The position numbers and the translations under genes are program-made. This document shows, in pieces, positions 23,436-34,389 of a stretch of 64,000 nt of DNA; positions within the stretch are counted from its first letter, which is position 1; each line of letters begins with the position of its first letter. The stretch is taken from contig OZ234503.1 in NCBI GenBank assembly GCA_965153455.1, forward strand, positions 10,669,118 to 10,733,117, read 5' to 3'. The notes under the pieces are model-generated. The model did not search any database and had not been told where the DNA came from. It saw only the letters and a program-made list of their open reading frames with translations. The stretch comes from Sphagnum compactum. Lineage: Eukaryota > Bryophyta > Sphagnopsida > Sphagnales.

Positions 23436-23606
23436 GGCGCTCTGTACCCGAACAAGCCTGGCAAGTTTTCCTTTTCCGGTCCAAGTGCTTTTTCCTTTCG
23501 ACACCTCGCCAGGTGCGGTGCCGACAGCTGGCTCCGGCAATTTGGGATCTGGATAATAACCAGACCTCACGGTTATTTGGACGGTTCCCAATAAATCAAA
23601 TGACGA

Positions 23607-23760
23607 CCTTTTAGTTACCTATTGAATTACCTATTTAGTTGCCTATTTAATTACCTATTTAGTTACCTATTTAATTACCTATTTAATGACCTATTTAGTT
23701 GCCTATTTAACTACCTATTTAATTACCTATTTAGTTGCCTATTTAATTACCTATTAGTTT
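23607..23760. repeat. 12-bp minisatellite (CTATTTAATTAC variants)
   Basis: About thirteen units of a dodecamer read CTATTTA(A/G)TT(A/G)C. Variation is limited to a few positions and alternates between AATTAC and AGTTGC types, suggesting a higher-order pattern. A 14-bp perfect palindrome (CTAGTATATACTAG) lies just after it at 23773-23786. Confidence 0.95.
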
Positions 23761-23934
23761 GAAGAATATTACCTAGTATATACTAGTGTCGCCTATGCCG
23801 TTGGCCCAAGTGTGAACCCATTACAAAATAGGGAAACTCAACATGTGAACATTGTTTTGCAATGTATCTTTCGATTTTTTGAATAGCCAAATATGAAACA
23901 AAATCATGCTTGAATTGCCAAATATGAAAGAAAA

Positions 23935-24140
23935 TCATTCAATATTCAAGAACTTTTGCACCGCAAGTCCAAATGTCATGGAACCAAGCCCATGATGCAC
24001 CCCTCCTCCTCGTCGAGAGAGAGCTTTCCAAAGACACCAAGAACATGATCTGAAGAAGCATCCAGGTTTGAGAGATTTCATAACCATAGAACAAAACAAA
24101 CTACCTTCCTTCATAGATAGAAGATTATGCCAATAGCTTC
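23935..24140 (+). repeat. Dispersed repeat copy B (partner at 14.42 kb)
   Basis: Direct-orientation partner of 14420-14600 with higher GC. At aligned sites this copy keeps C or G where the other has T or A in several places, so it appears less decayed. Confidence 0.65.
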
Positions 24141-27100
24141 TTCCTCACATGTTTGGAAGCGTAGGGTAGCGTAAGGAGCGGGGCATTCCCCCAAATAACT
24201 AGCACATGCATGAGGCGGGGCTATAGGGCGCACTTGTTTGAGATTCACCTTGCTCCAAATGCATTACCCGACATTAAGCATTAACAAAAATAACATGAAC
24301 TTGAGTTCAAGAGTTGGAGCTTTGAAACAAAGCACAAAGAGCACCCAACAAAGAGCTTAGAAAGTGTTGGAGCAAAAATCAATGATAAAAAGTAAGGAGC
24401 TTGGAAAAATGTCAATACCCATTACGTTGCCATGAAAAAGGAGAGAGTGACATGAGGGTTATGGGTTATTCCTTAACCCTAAAGCATATGCATATCCTGG
24501 TTTTCAAAAACCCTAATGGTCAAATATGTATTTTGAATTGACACCCTTTAGATGGATATGGTTACAGATAAGAATAAAATTTACGTTCACATCCAACAAA
24601 TGCGAATCATGATGGATATGATTTTTTTTTTAAAAACCCAATTATGGTTTTATCCATATACTTATGCATATTCATTTCTATTTTTCTAGATATTCGAACA
24701 ACATTGGTGCCAACCAATGATTATTTTTTCCAACATTTTTTTCATTTTTTCAAAAAAAATGGGAAAGTCATGGAAAATTTTGTTTATGTAGTGTAAATAC
24801 AATTAATTTTACTATTATTTTGGAAAAAAACCACATAGAATTCAAAAAAACATGAAACCATAAATTGAGTTTTTTCAACACGTACATGAAAATTTCATGT
24901 CCTCATGTTGCATTAAATCATGTAATCCAACGTAATCAATCAAAACATATTTTTATTGTAGGTCATGCCATTTTGCAAAAAAATTATGTTTGAAATCAAA
25001 TTTGAGGCATGAATTGTTGAAATCTTCGAAACAAATGAAACATTTATTGATGGGGGCTATTGGCCTTGGTGGCTTGCTTTTCAAATTTGATAGCAATTTG
25101 GGCACCTATTTGCTAGTATGCCATGCTCTTCATTGCATTTCAAAGCAATTAAGTTGTCTTTGGTACAAGACCATTAACAAATGGATGTAGTATTGATAAT
25201 TTGAAGCCCAATTTTTGGTTAAATGTGTGCCCAACCATTTAGCTCACACTTTTGAGTGTTGGTGTATTTTGAATGTTGGGTGCATTTTTTTAAAAAATCT
25301 TTTTTACTATAATAACACCAATCATGCACAATTCTTTTAATTTTGATTTCATGAATCCAAAAACATCTCCACCAATCCAACAAATTCGTAAAGGCAAGGC
25401 TACATTGTGACATGATGGGGTACATCGCCTTTTCATCACCTTATGCTAACTTGTACATTTTGTGTTTATGCCACAAATAAGTTCATTGTTCATTGTTTTT
25501 ATGAGTATAAATTAAAATGCATAAGATTGTGAATAGATTATAAGTCCATGCATGGCCACCAACCATCTTGGAACATGCCAAAAACTTTGGAAACTTTTGG
25601 AGAATCTTCCCATCCATAACAACCAAAGGACAACTAATTATTCAATTACTATTTATCTATCCATATGCTTATTTAAATCCATTAAATTTTTTAGTTTTTA
25701 ATCTCTCACCTTTGCAAGTAGATATGAAATTGACATTGCCATGATTTAACAAACAAATTCTAATTATGTAGTAAATCTTCCAAAATTAACTATCTCACAC
25801 TCCTTCCTCTACCCACCTACATGGATATGAAAAGACACAATTTGTATTTTGCATGGATATGAAAAGGTAGAATTTTGAGATCTAGCATGAATGATTGGGA
25901 ACCATATATAAAAACATAAAAGAAAATAAAGAGGAAGGAAGAGGGGGGGATTGGGGGGTTTGGGTGAATTTTAAGCTTGCACAAGGGCATTCCATGTATA
26001 TATTATTATTAAAAAATTGTGAGGCCAATTATTCCAAGTGCAATTGAATTACATGTAATTCCAATGATGATCCATGGAACTAATTTAAGGGAGATGACTA
26101 TAGGGTTGTCTTGTTTTTCATCCTATCAAAATAAATTGTGGTGGTTGGAATCTATTTTGAATGGGATGGAACAATATCTTTTGTGATACTCTAATCCTTT
26201 CACATTTTAATTTCATATAATGATGAATTAATGTCTTGCATTTCAAAAACATTTGGAGAAAAAAATTTCCTTGTCTTTGTGCAAATAAGGAAAATTTACT
26301 ACATGTTATATAGGGCATCATGTCATTATTTAAGGCTTTGTGTTAGTATGCACTACCAATGGCAATCAATTTTTTTTCATGTTCTTATATTTTCCTATGT
26401 TTTTCAACAATTCATTATTATTTATATCACTATCAAATTTACTTTGAATTATATAAATATCATGGACATGAAAATGCAAGTGTTAATTCACCTTTTCATG
26501 TCCATGTTGGTGGGTAGGGAAAACGAATGAAGTTGTTATGAACATTATGAAAAATCATGTCCGTCGAAACCACACTACCTTAAAACTAAAATTCAAAAAC
26601 AAATTCATATACAACTATTATGCAACTATCCCCCTAGAAATATAATGTATTAATAAATAAATTTCCACGTAAGAAAATCAATTAACAGTTGCAAGTGCTT
26701 TGAAAATGGGTCATTTATATAGTAATTTATACACATTGTACATACATATGTAATCAACCATGTTTGATTTTTTCAAGAGTTGCATTGTTATTACATGTAA
26801 CAACTATTTTAAATTTATTGTAAATGTGTCACTAAAACAACAACTATGTTGTAATTAGTGTACAATGTACTACACACAATCATGCCGTGTGTACACATTT
26901 CCACCATCCATTATGGAATACATTTGCAACTAAATTTCAATTATGCTTCCCATTGATACAATTAATATGACCACTAGTGCGCTAGTACTAAAGTATTATA
27001 GTTCAATTATGTTATGATTATAATACAACTACTTATAACTTAATAGGGATACATATTCATTAGTTATTTATATCTTCATCACATATGTTTCATTTTGAAT

Positions 27101-30100
27101 AATTAAAAATTTGATGGGAACGCTACCTCAAGCTTTATAAATCATTTTTGATGCGCAAAGGAAAAGGAGTAATGAAAAAATAACAAGAAGAAAAATAAGT
27201 TTTCCAACTTACAAAACACGATTTTTTTTTTTTCCCCCACTCTGATAATTTCTTACTTTCAAACCTCATAATTATTTTTTTTATTATTCATTTTAAACAA
27301 TTTAAAATGTTATAAGACCGCCACTTAAAGTTCAACAAATCATTTTTCAACTTTAATAACAACATAACAATATATAATGAATTTTTTGGATGTTCAGAAT
27401 CAGCCTTTATAGTGTTTGGTGGTTTGTTTTTTTGAATTCCTGACCCCTTTTACTTTGGGGGGTTGTAATTTTTCAATTTTATTCCATTTTTAATGATTTT
27501 TAATGTGTTAGATGTGCTAATAAGAAGGGTTCAAATTTTGTTTGGACACTAGAAACAATGGAACCTTCCCTTTAGATCTAGCCTACCCTGAACGTTTAAG
27601 TGTTATAGTTGCAATTCAATTGCAACTCAATTTGCAACTCAATTTGCAACTAATAAACAACTAAAACCCATATGTTTTATCTTCAAATCCCATGTTACAA
27701 ACTACATTAAAAAGGTTTGTTCTCTTATGTTTTCACATTAAAATACATGTGCCATTTTGAGATGAGTTCAAAAAAGCTTCACCTAAAGGCAAAACATAAA
27801 TTTAAAAAAAACAAAATTCACGGCTATTTTTTTGTTCACTTAGTCTTGTGTTTTCTTACCTATTTACCCATTTAGGTAAATAAGTAGGTCATATTTTTTT
27901 ACATACCTATGTAGGTAGGTAAGTCTTAGGTATATATGCGAGTATATAGGTCTTAAGACCTACCAACCTACTATATATATATATATTACAAAATAAAATT
28001 AATATGTCATGTGGTAATTTTTGATTATGTAACTATTATGTGAGAGTTGCATGTATAAAAGGCATGAAGGAACAAATGTGAAATCATGTAATGAGTTTGG
28101 CAATGATCTAATGAATATGCGTTCCAAACACAAAATAAGAACAAAAGTTAACCATAGAATTAAAGATCTTACAATTGTGTTTTTATCAAGTAGATTGTGA
28201 TTTATAATGGAACAATTTTTGTCACGATTTTTTTATGCTTGGGAATGCACATATTTTCTCTTTCATTGTGGTGTGCACTTATTTAAGGTATTACACAACA
28301 ACTGATGTTCACATCACCATATTATGTGAAATGAAATGATTGAAATAATTATTGAACCCAAAAAATAAAAATAAAAATTTCAATGTTCTTTCTATGTACT
28401 TTTTATGGTTTTTTTTTTTTTTGATATGTGTTTTGATAATTTGACTAAATTTTATGCATCACATCATTACTATATAACAAGCCATATGGTATCCACCCAC
28501 ACATATTTTTACAAACATGCTTTAAACGACATGAATATATATATATATATAACAATTGAAATACCCAAAATTACCCAAAATTGTCAAATTATTTAAACAA
28601 CATGAACTTTTTGTTTTAAATTCAAGATTCAATAATACAAAAAAAAAGTGATCAAATAATGGTTGAAAAAATATACACGCAAATGATATTATTTTTGAAA
28701 TTCACATTTGACATTTTGTTGTAACAATATACACAATTTTCAACAAAATTGAATAAAGATTACTATTATTATCACAACATTCTTACTGTCTTGGTGTTTA
28801 ACTGGTTTAGAATTAATGCATTTGTATGTACTAGGCCAAGGCCCAGGGAAAATACTAACAATAAACCTTCGAGAACTTGATACAAAACCTTTTTAGCCTA
28901 TTAACCTAGTTGTGAAGCCCTATTGTTAATTTCAGATAGTGAGATTTACATTGGGGACTTTATAATGCTGAAACAAATAACCGATGATGACAACATTATG
29001 GGCAGACCAAAATACATTCAAAGTGCAACCAAATTGGCGATGGAAATGTGATGATTGTATTTAATATTATTTTGTTTGCCCCTTGCATTATAGTATATAA
29101 TGTGTTTACTTAAGCCTGTCAAGGTTTCTCAGGTAGCCAAAGGCTCTCCTGAAGCCCTTTAACCCTCTTATTGTGCAGAGCACACCAGAAGTCGAAGGAC
29201 CAAAGCCCCAGGAACTTAGTGGTATATTTAATTAGACTAAAAACCTTTCCAAAGAAAAAGTTTAATTTTTCTTACGTACAAATTTGAATTTTTGAAATTT
29301 CCAACATAGAATGTTAATAATTTTTCAAAAAATTGGGAAAGTGAAAAAATAATTTTAGTTATACCAAAGATGCCCTTGTACTATGACGATATTGGGATAA
29401 TCACATGTTTGATAGTCCATATTTTCCTATCATAAATATATGAAAATACTTTTGTATGAATATTCTATTGAATAAAATGATTTTTTTATGTATTCATGAA
29501 AATTCAAGTTTGTGATATTTTCATTATTTTTTGGAGAGTCATTAATTTAAAATTCAACTTGAAACGTCACTAATTATATAGGTAAATGACTAAGATTTTT
29601 CCTTGTTATGATTGTCATGATTTCTTGATGATAAATCCTAACAAATTCACAACATAAAAATTAATGATTTTCTTTTATATGAATCTAAAATATCCTTGCA
29701 ACTTATGGAAATTTATCATAATAATTTGGCATCTTTTGACACTAGTAATGTTATCTATAAAAAAAAGTGTAATATAACAAATTAATTTTTCAAAAAAATA
29801 GTCTTTTGAAATATTCAAAAATATTTTATTCTTGTCATGAGAATTTCAAAATCCATCAATTATTTTACAAACATGTGTTGAAGCTACCCTTGTATTATAT
29901 TGATCAAATGTATTTAAGTAAAATTGAAAAGATAATGAATATATTAAATTATGTGTGTTTTCTACATCCCATGAATATGTTTTAAGGGGTGTAATTTTTT
30001 CTCAATGTGTCATTAATTAAATTAAATGTGTGGGAAGATGAATTGAGTTGCAACCATAGAAGTTTTACAATTTAAGGAAAGAAGAACACATTGAAGGCAA

Positions 30101-31030
30101 AAAAAAAGGAAGAAAAACAAACAACTCAATTCGTGGTCAATACACTAATAATGATTGCAAATTGGGCACAAATTGAAATCATTAAGATTTTTTTTTAAAA
30201 CCATACAAGTTGATCACAGTAATTTTAATTTTAAAATTAATTGTATTTTTTTCCATTTTTTCTGTAATTGAAACATGTTCAAAGTCTAAATTTTAATTCC
30301 TTAAATTTTACACTCTTTAAAGGTTTCATAATTTGGCTAAATCAATTGCATGTTAACTATATATCACATGTCTTTTAAACTACTATCATTATGTATCACA
30401 CCAAGGCCTTAATAACTTTGTGCACATTATTATTTAAAAATGCATTATTTACACTCAAATTCACCTTTCCACCTAAATTCATTCAATGCCTTACAATTTT
30501 AGGCTTGATAACCAATTAAATGATACATTAGTAATGTTTTTAAACATGAATCTACAATTATAATCAAAGTTTTTTCACATACACATCATGATTACAAATT
30601 GTTAAAGTCTTAAATTTCAACGTTTGATTTCATACGAAAAAAATAATATTTCTTGTTGCATATTAATATTTTAAACCACATTTTATATCCATACATTTTT
30701 TAATGAATTTGATGTTGTTTAAATTTTTTAATGCTCACAACTTCAACAAGCGATAACATTGAATTTTTTAGCATGACGGTAGCTTTTGGTTTGTATTGAA
30801 AATAATAAAAAATAAAATAAACATTAGATTCCATTATAGTTTAAAAAATTAGTTGAGTTATTACTTGAAAGTAAATTATTATTTTTGATATATTTTAAAT
30901 TAATAATGGTTGTAATTAAAATATTCATTAGAACAATTTATCAAAATTGACAAGTTTACATTGCTTTTATCGCTTTTATGTTTATGAAATTAATAAGACT
31001 AAATAAACTCATCCTAAACATTAAATTCAT
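24141..31030. other. Gene desert, AT-rich
   Basis: Nearly 7 kb of AT-rich DNA with no frame above 99 codons and no recognised motif. It contains a TAGGTA/TACCTA-rich segment at 27860-27975, short (TA)n runs at 27971-27986 and 28527-28551, and many A or T runs. I see no tRNA, promoter or intact transposon gene. Confidence 0.6.
27860..27975. repeat. TAGGTA / TACCTA-rich segment
   Basis: Repeated TACCTA and its complement TAGGTA occur in both orientations, including an imperfect palindrome around TTACCCATTTAGGTAAATAAG and a GTAGGTAGGTAAG run. It resembles segments at 60130-60250 and 60885-61000, and the 12-bp array at 23.6 kb. Confidence 0.6.
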
Positions 31031-32123
31031 TAATATAGTGGGAATTGCGCATTTAACAATTCTACAAGTTGTGACACGACGTTAGTTGCGTCAACGATAC
31101 TGTGACGAAGTTGCGCAAATTGCAATCTCTTTTGCTTACGCGAGTGTGTTGCTGTGGCCAGTTTTGTGCATCGATGGTAAAGCAAATATCTGTCTTGGAA
31201 GAATCTTTGCTTTTCGTTTCTGGTATCATCCATCTTTGTCTTTCTTTCTTGCGATCTCCAATTCTTCTTAGTTATCGAAGAGTCCAGAGTTTTCTTGTCG
31301 TTTCTCCGCGTCTCGAGAAGGTTTCTTTTCTTTTCTTCATCTTGGCAGCAAGAAGATTGTTGTCGGTGACCAAGTATGGCGAGTTCTGAGGTACTTAAGA
31401 GTCAGTGTTGATGGATCTTAAAGGGTTTGGTGTGGTGTTATGAGTCGGCGGATTTTTTGCAGTTAACGAAGGCTTCGAATTATTTCAGGAGTTTCTTCGT
31501 CATCGGTGGATTTGGCTGCACTTCTTGGATAATAGCGTTGGAGGGACTGAACTCTGGACGTCGATCTCTTGGAAAAAAACATATTTGTGCGCAAACAGGT
31601 GAGTCTTACTCCGTCTCCGCGGAGGGTTTCTTCTTCGTCCTGAGGATGGAGATTTCTCTATTCTTAAGATATTACTCCGTCTCCGGGATATTATCTTCAT
31701 CGTTCGCTTGGATCGGTTACTTTTGGTTTAGGACTGGTTTCCGGTGGCTGATATCATGGTATCTTTTTGTTTCTGATGTTTCATTTCTTCCTGTCGAGGT
31801 TTAGGTTCGAATTGAGAATTCTGAAGCTCCTCTGAAGCTCCTCTGAAGACTTCGTTTTGGCGCGAGATAATACGATTGAAGATGTGTAGTGTTTGATAGA
31901 CACCTGGTCGCCAGCACTGATCTATTCTCTGTGTTGGCTTCTCTTCTGTTGCCCTTTGGTTGTTTTCTTCAACACCATTGTTTCCGTTCTCTGCAATTTT
32001 ATGGCCAAGGAAGAAGGCTTGGAACTGACGATGTCAGTCTTGGTTGTCTGTGCATCTATTTCTTTTGACATGCAGTGATAACACCTAAATTGATAGCCGT
32101 TTCACAACTATTTTTTCCCAACC
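31031..32123 (+). promoter_or_regulatory. Promoter and spliced 5' leader of the small conserved gene
   Basis: GC content and CpG frequency rise sharply at about 31040. The leader probably contains an intron from 31599 to 32075, with donor GCAAACAG|GTGAGT and acceptor TTTTGACATGCAG. Short upstream frames beginning in this leader could limit translation. A 12-bp direct repeat (GAAGCTCCTCT) lies near 31822. Confidence 0.45.
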
Positions 32124-32474
32124 ATGAGCCTAGGGTGCTTGACGTGCAACACGGTGGATGGAACAAAATCATTTCGGATTGTAGATGGATTTGAGATACG
32201 CTTGCAGCAGCATTCTGTAAGATCAGAAACTGATGGAGGTTGTCTCACCAGCTGCTGGGCTAAGAAGCAACAACAACAACCACCGCCAGAGCTACCTCCA
32301 TCAACCACTCCAGCAGAGCCAGTGTTATCACAAGGGTCCAAAGTGGCTCCTCTTTCTGATGAAGATACCATACCACAGCTGACTCGATGCTATGCTGTCC
32401 GTAGAGATTGCAGCTTTTTCCGAAACTGGTCTATAAATGAAGTTGAAGCAGTAACAACGCCGCTTGGTCAATGA
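32124..32474 (+). CDS. Small conserved plant protein with MSLxCLTC start and RRDxSF tail
   Basis: 116 residues in one exon. The N-terminus MSLGCLTC and the C-terminal block RCYAVRRDCSFFRNWSINEV recall a family of small plant proteins that begin MSLNCLTC and end with a GMRRDWSFEDL-like motif. I recall that family from established plant sequences but know no biochemical function for it. The middle is low complexity: KKQQQQPPPELPPS and TTPAEP. There is no signal peptide or membrane segment. The initiator ATG lies about 48 bases after a good leader acceptor at 32075, which supports this start. The stop at 32472-32474 is followed by a repeat-rich 3' region shared with a convergent unit. Confidence 0.6.
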   Translation: MSLGCLTCNTVDGTKSFRIVDGFEIRLQQHSVRSETDGGCLTSCWAKKQQQQPPPELPPSTTPAEPVLSQGSKVAPLSDEDTIPQLTRCYAVRRDCSFFRNWSINEVEAVTTPLGQ

Positions 32475-32516
32475 AGTTGCCATCATCCACATGGAGACAG
32501 ATGCATCATGAAATGA

Positions 32517-32884
32517 AAATCCTTCTTCACATTTTTGGGATTTGGATTTTGTATTTAGAATCCCTAGCCTTGCTTGGATACCAATTTATTGGTTTGTTTC
32601 CAGGGCTTTAATAGCTGCACTTGTATGTATCCACTGTTTATGGATTCTTCACAAGAGTGCCTGCAGCTTGCAGCTTGATGATCAAGCTGCTTAGGTCAAT
32701 GTAATCTTTCTTCACATTTTTTAAATTTGGCTTTGTAGTAGAATCCCCGCACTTCGTGTGTATAGCAATTTCTTGGTTGTGTGTAACAATTTCTTGGTTT
32801 GTTTCTAGGGCTGTAGTATGGTATTTGCTATTTGTCCTTAGTTTTCGGATTCTTCCTGAGGCTGCCTGCAAGTTGATGATCAAG
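32517..32884. repeat. Diverged tandem duplication, period about 185 bp
   Basis: The block that runs from TTCTTCACATTTTT through TTGGTTTGTTTC-AGGGCT to GATGATCAAGC occurs at about 32517-32697 and again at about 32702-32884. Copies differ by substitutions and small gaps. It is in the 3' flank of the small conserved gene. Confidence 0.7.
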
Positions 32885-34380
32885 CCACTTAGGTCTATGC
32901 ATCCTCTGTTTCGAGATTCTTCCCCAGAGTGCATGCAGCTCAATGACCAAGCTGCTGTTTAGGTCTATGCATCCTCTGTTTCGAGATTCTTCCCAAGAGT
33001 GCATGCAGCTCAATGACCAAGCTGCTTAGGTTATGTTTATGCTACCCTTGCAGCTCAACAAGAAACCTGATGGTTGCATATTGTCAGCCAGCCATGTTAT
33101 AGTTGTTGCAAATTCTATCATTGCTCCATGTTGTTCTTCATTTTCTTGCACACTAGGTCCTGCTCTGTCATGTGGAAGGGCCTGGCAGAACAAACGATGT
33201 GTCAGAAAGGTTGGCTGTTTAGTCAAAAAGAGGAAGGTTAGGTTGAATAGAAACTAGACGCTGGCAAAAGTGCATGTCATGTTGGTAGATGATATATGGT
33301 CATGTGCTCAACCTTCTCAGCCTCCTCTTCTTTGTTTGCTTGAGTATTGCATCTGTACTCTTGTTTGCCATACTCTGACATCCTTACCTGACATGCTAGG
33401 ACATGAGCTTGAACGCACACAAGAGCTTCCATAGCCTGTAGTATTGTGGGACCTTGTGGTGTGTCGATGAACCAAGGCTTGAAGTCTGACCAGGTCTTTC
33501 GGAGCCTGTCAAGAAAGAAACAAAATGGAAATCTTCACCATGGATTTATTGTTGTGGTTTCCTTCATCCTCCTCAGGTGCTGCATTTGCTGCAGCCATGA
33601 TTTTGAACAGATTCAACTGAGATTGATGAAAGAGTTCCAGGTAATCAGCATGCAAATTCAATCATTGCTGTTGCAGAAATCAGAAAGGCACAGGAACATA
33701 AAATCTCTAGTGCTGTTCCCTAAGGTAGCTCGGTCCTCCTACACCGATACTGGATTCAGATGTGGTTGCCTACTGAGAGATCCTTGTGCTTCAAACCCCA
33801 GAGGTTGCACTGCAAGCCATCCTTCCCTAGATAGATGCCTCTCTGCACTCCATGTCACAAGTGAACAAATGCAAACAAAAAACAAAAGTGTAACATCAGG
33901 ATAATGAAACTTGCAGATGGAAATGAAGATTGGACAAAAGTAGACACAGCAGCAAGTTACTGAAATTCCTCGCCGGCCTCTACAAACTGCTCTTCCGGCG
34001 GATCCATCGTCGAGTCTCTCTTTGTGGAGAAAGAACAATCAAAACTTTGAGAAATGACAGTTTGTTAGTCCACGGACATATAGAATACATGACACTCATT
34101 CTTCCTGAACAACAACACGTTTGGTAGAAAGCTCTTCTTCCTGACGACAGAATTCCTGTCTCGGTTTTCCCACCAAAGAAAAACAAAAATTACCAGTCGA
34201 CAGGAACAACAAAAAGAAAACCCAAAAAAACAAAACTCTGGCACTAACATCGAGAGCACGCCATTCTCTCTCCGTCACTGGTACGAAGAAATCTATTCTC
34301 CGCCAGCAGCAGCGACACGAGCGATGGTTCGCCTTCTCCGCACACAACCGACCAGTACGTACACGGGCACACAAAGGACG
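32638..34380 (-). other. Possible minus-strand spliced transcription unit, coding potential unresolved
   Basis: GC and CpG rise between 34000 and 34390 and drop abruptly beyond, as at a 5' end on the minus strand. An ATG at 34007 opens MDPPEEQFVEAGEEF and ends at a good donor (CA|GTAACT, 33960). Further exon-like blocks with good GT-AG borders lie at about 33617-33539, 33505-33388 and 33191-33086. The last encodes, in one frame, ALPHDRAGPSVQENEEQHG. I could not join all blocks in one frame without choosing among alternatives; two frames are open in the third block. No known family emerges. It could be a lineage-specific gene, a noncoding RNA or a relic. It converges on the small conserved gene. 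Confidence 0.3.
32891..33030. repeat. Two near-identical 70-bp tandem units
   Basis: Units start at 32891 and 32961 with AGGTCTATGCATCC and end with CAATGACCAAGCTGCT. They are almost identical, so they are younger than the 185-bp duplication next to them. The end of each unit is related to the GATGATCAAGC end of the larger repeat. Confidence 0.9.
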
Positions 34381-34389
34381 AACGTTGAT

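Noticed and set aside
23773-23786. CTAG-containing palindrome as a second Helitron end
   Set aside because: There is no hairpin at the expected distance and no matching TC 5' end nearby.
31795-31830. Possible tRNA B-box (GGTTCGAATT)
   Set aside because: It is not followed by an acceptor stem, and no matching A-box or cloverleaf could be drawn. No other credible tRNA was found.
33446-33904. 152-codon plus-strand frame
   Set aside because: It has no recognisable domain and overlaps candidate minus-strand exons. The composition is not decisive, so it was not called as a gene.
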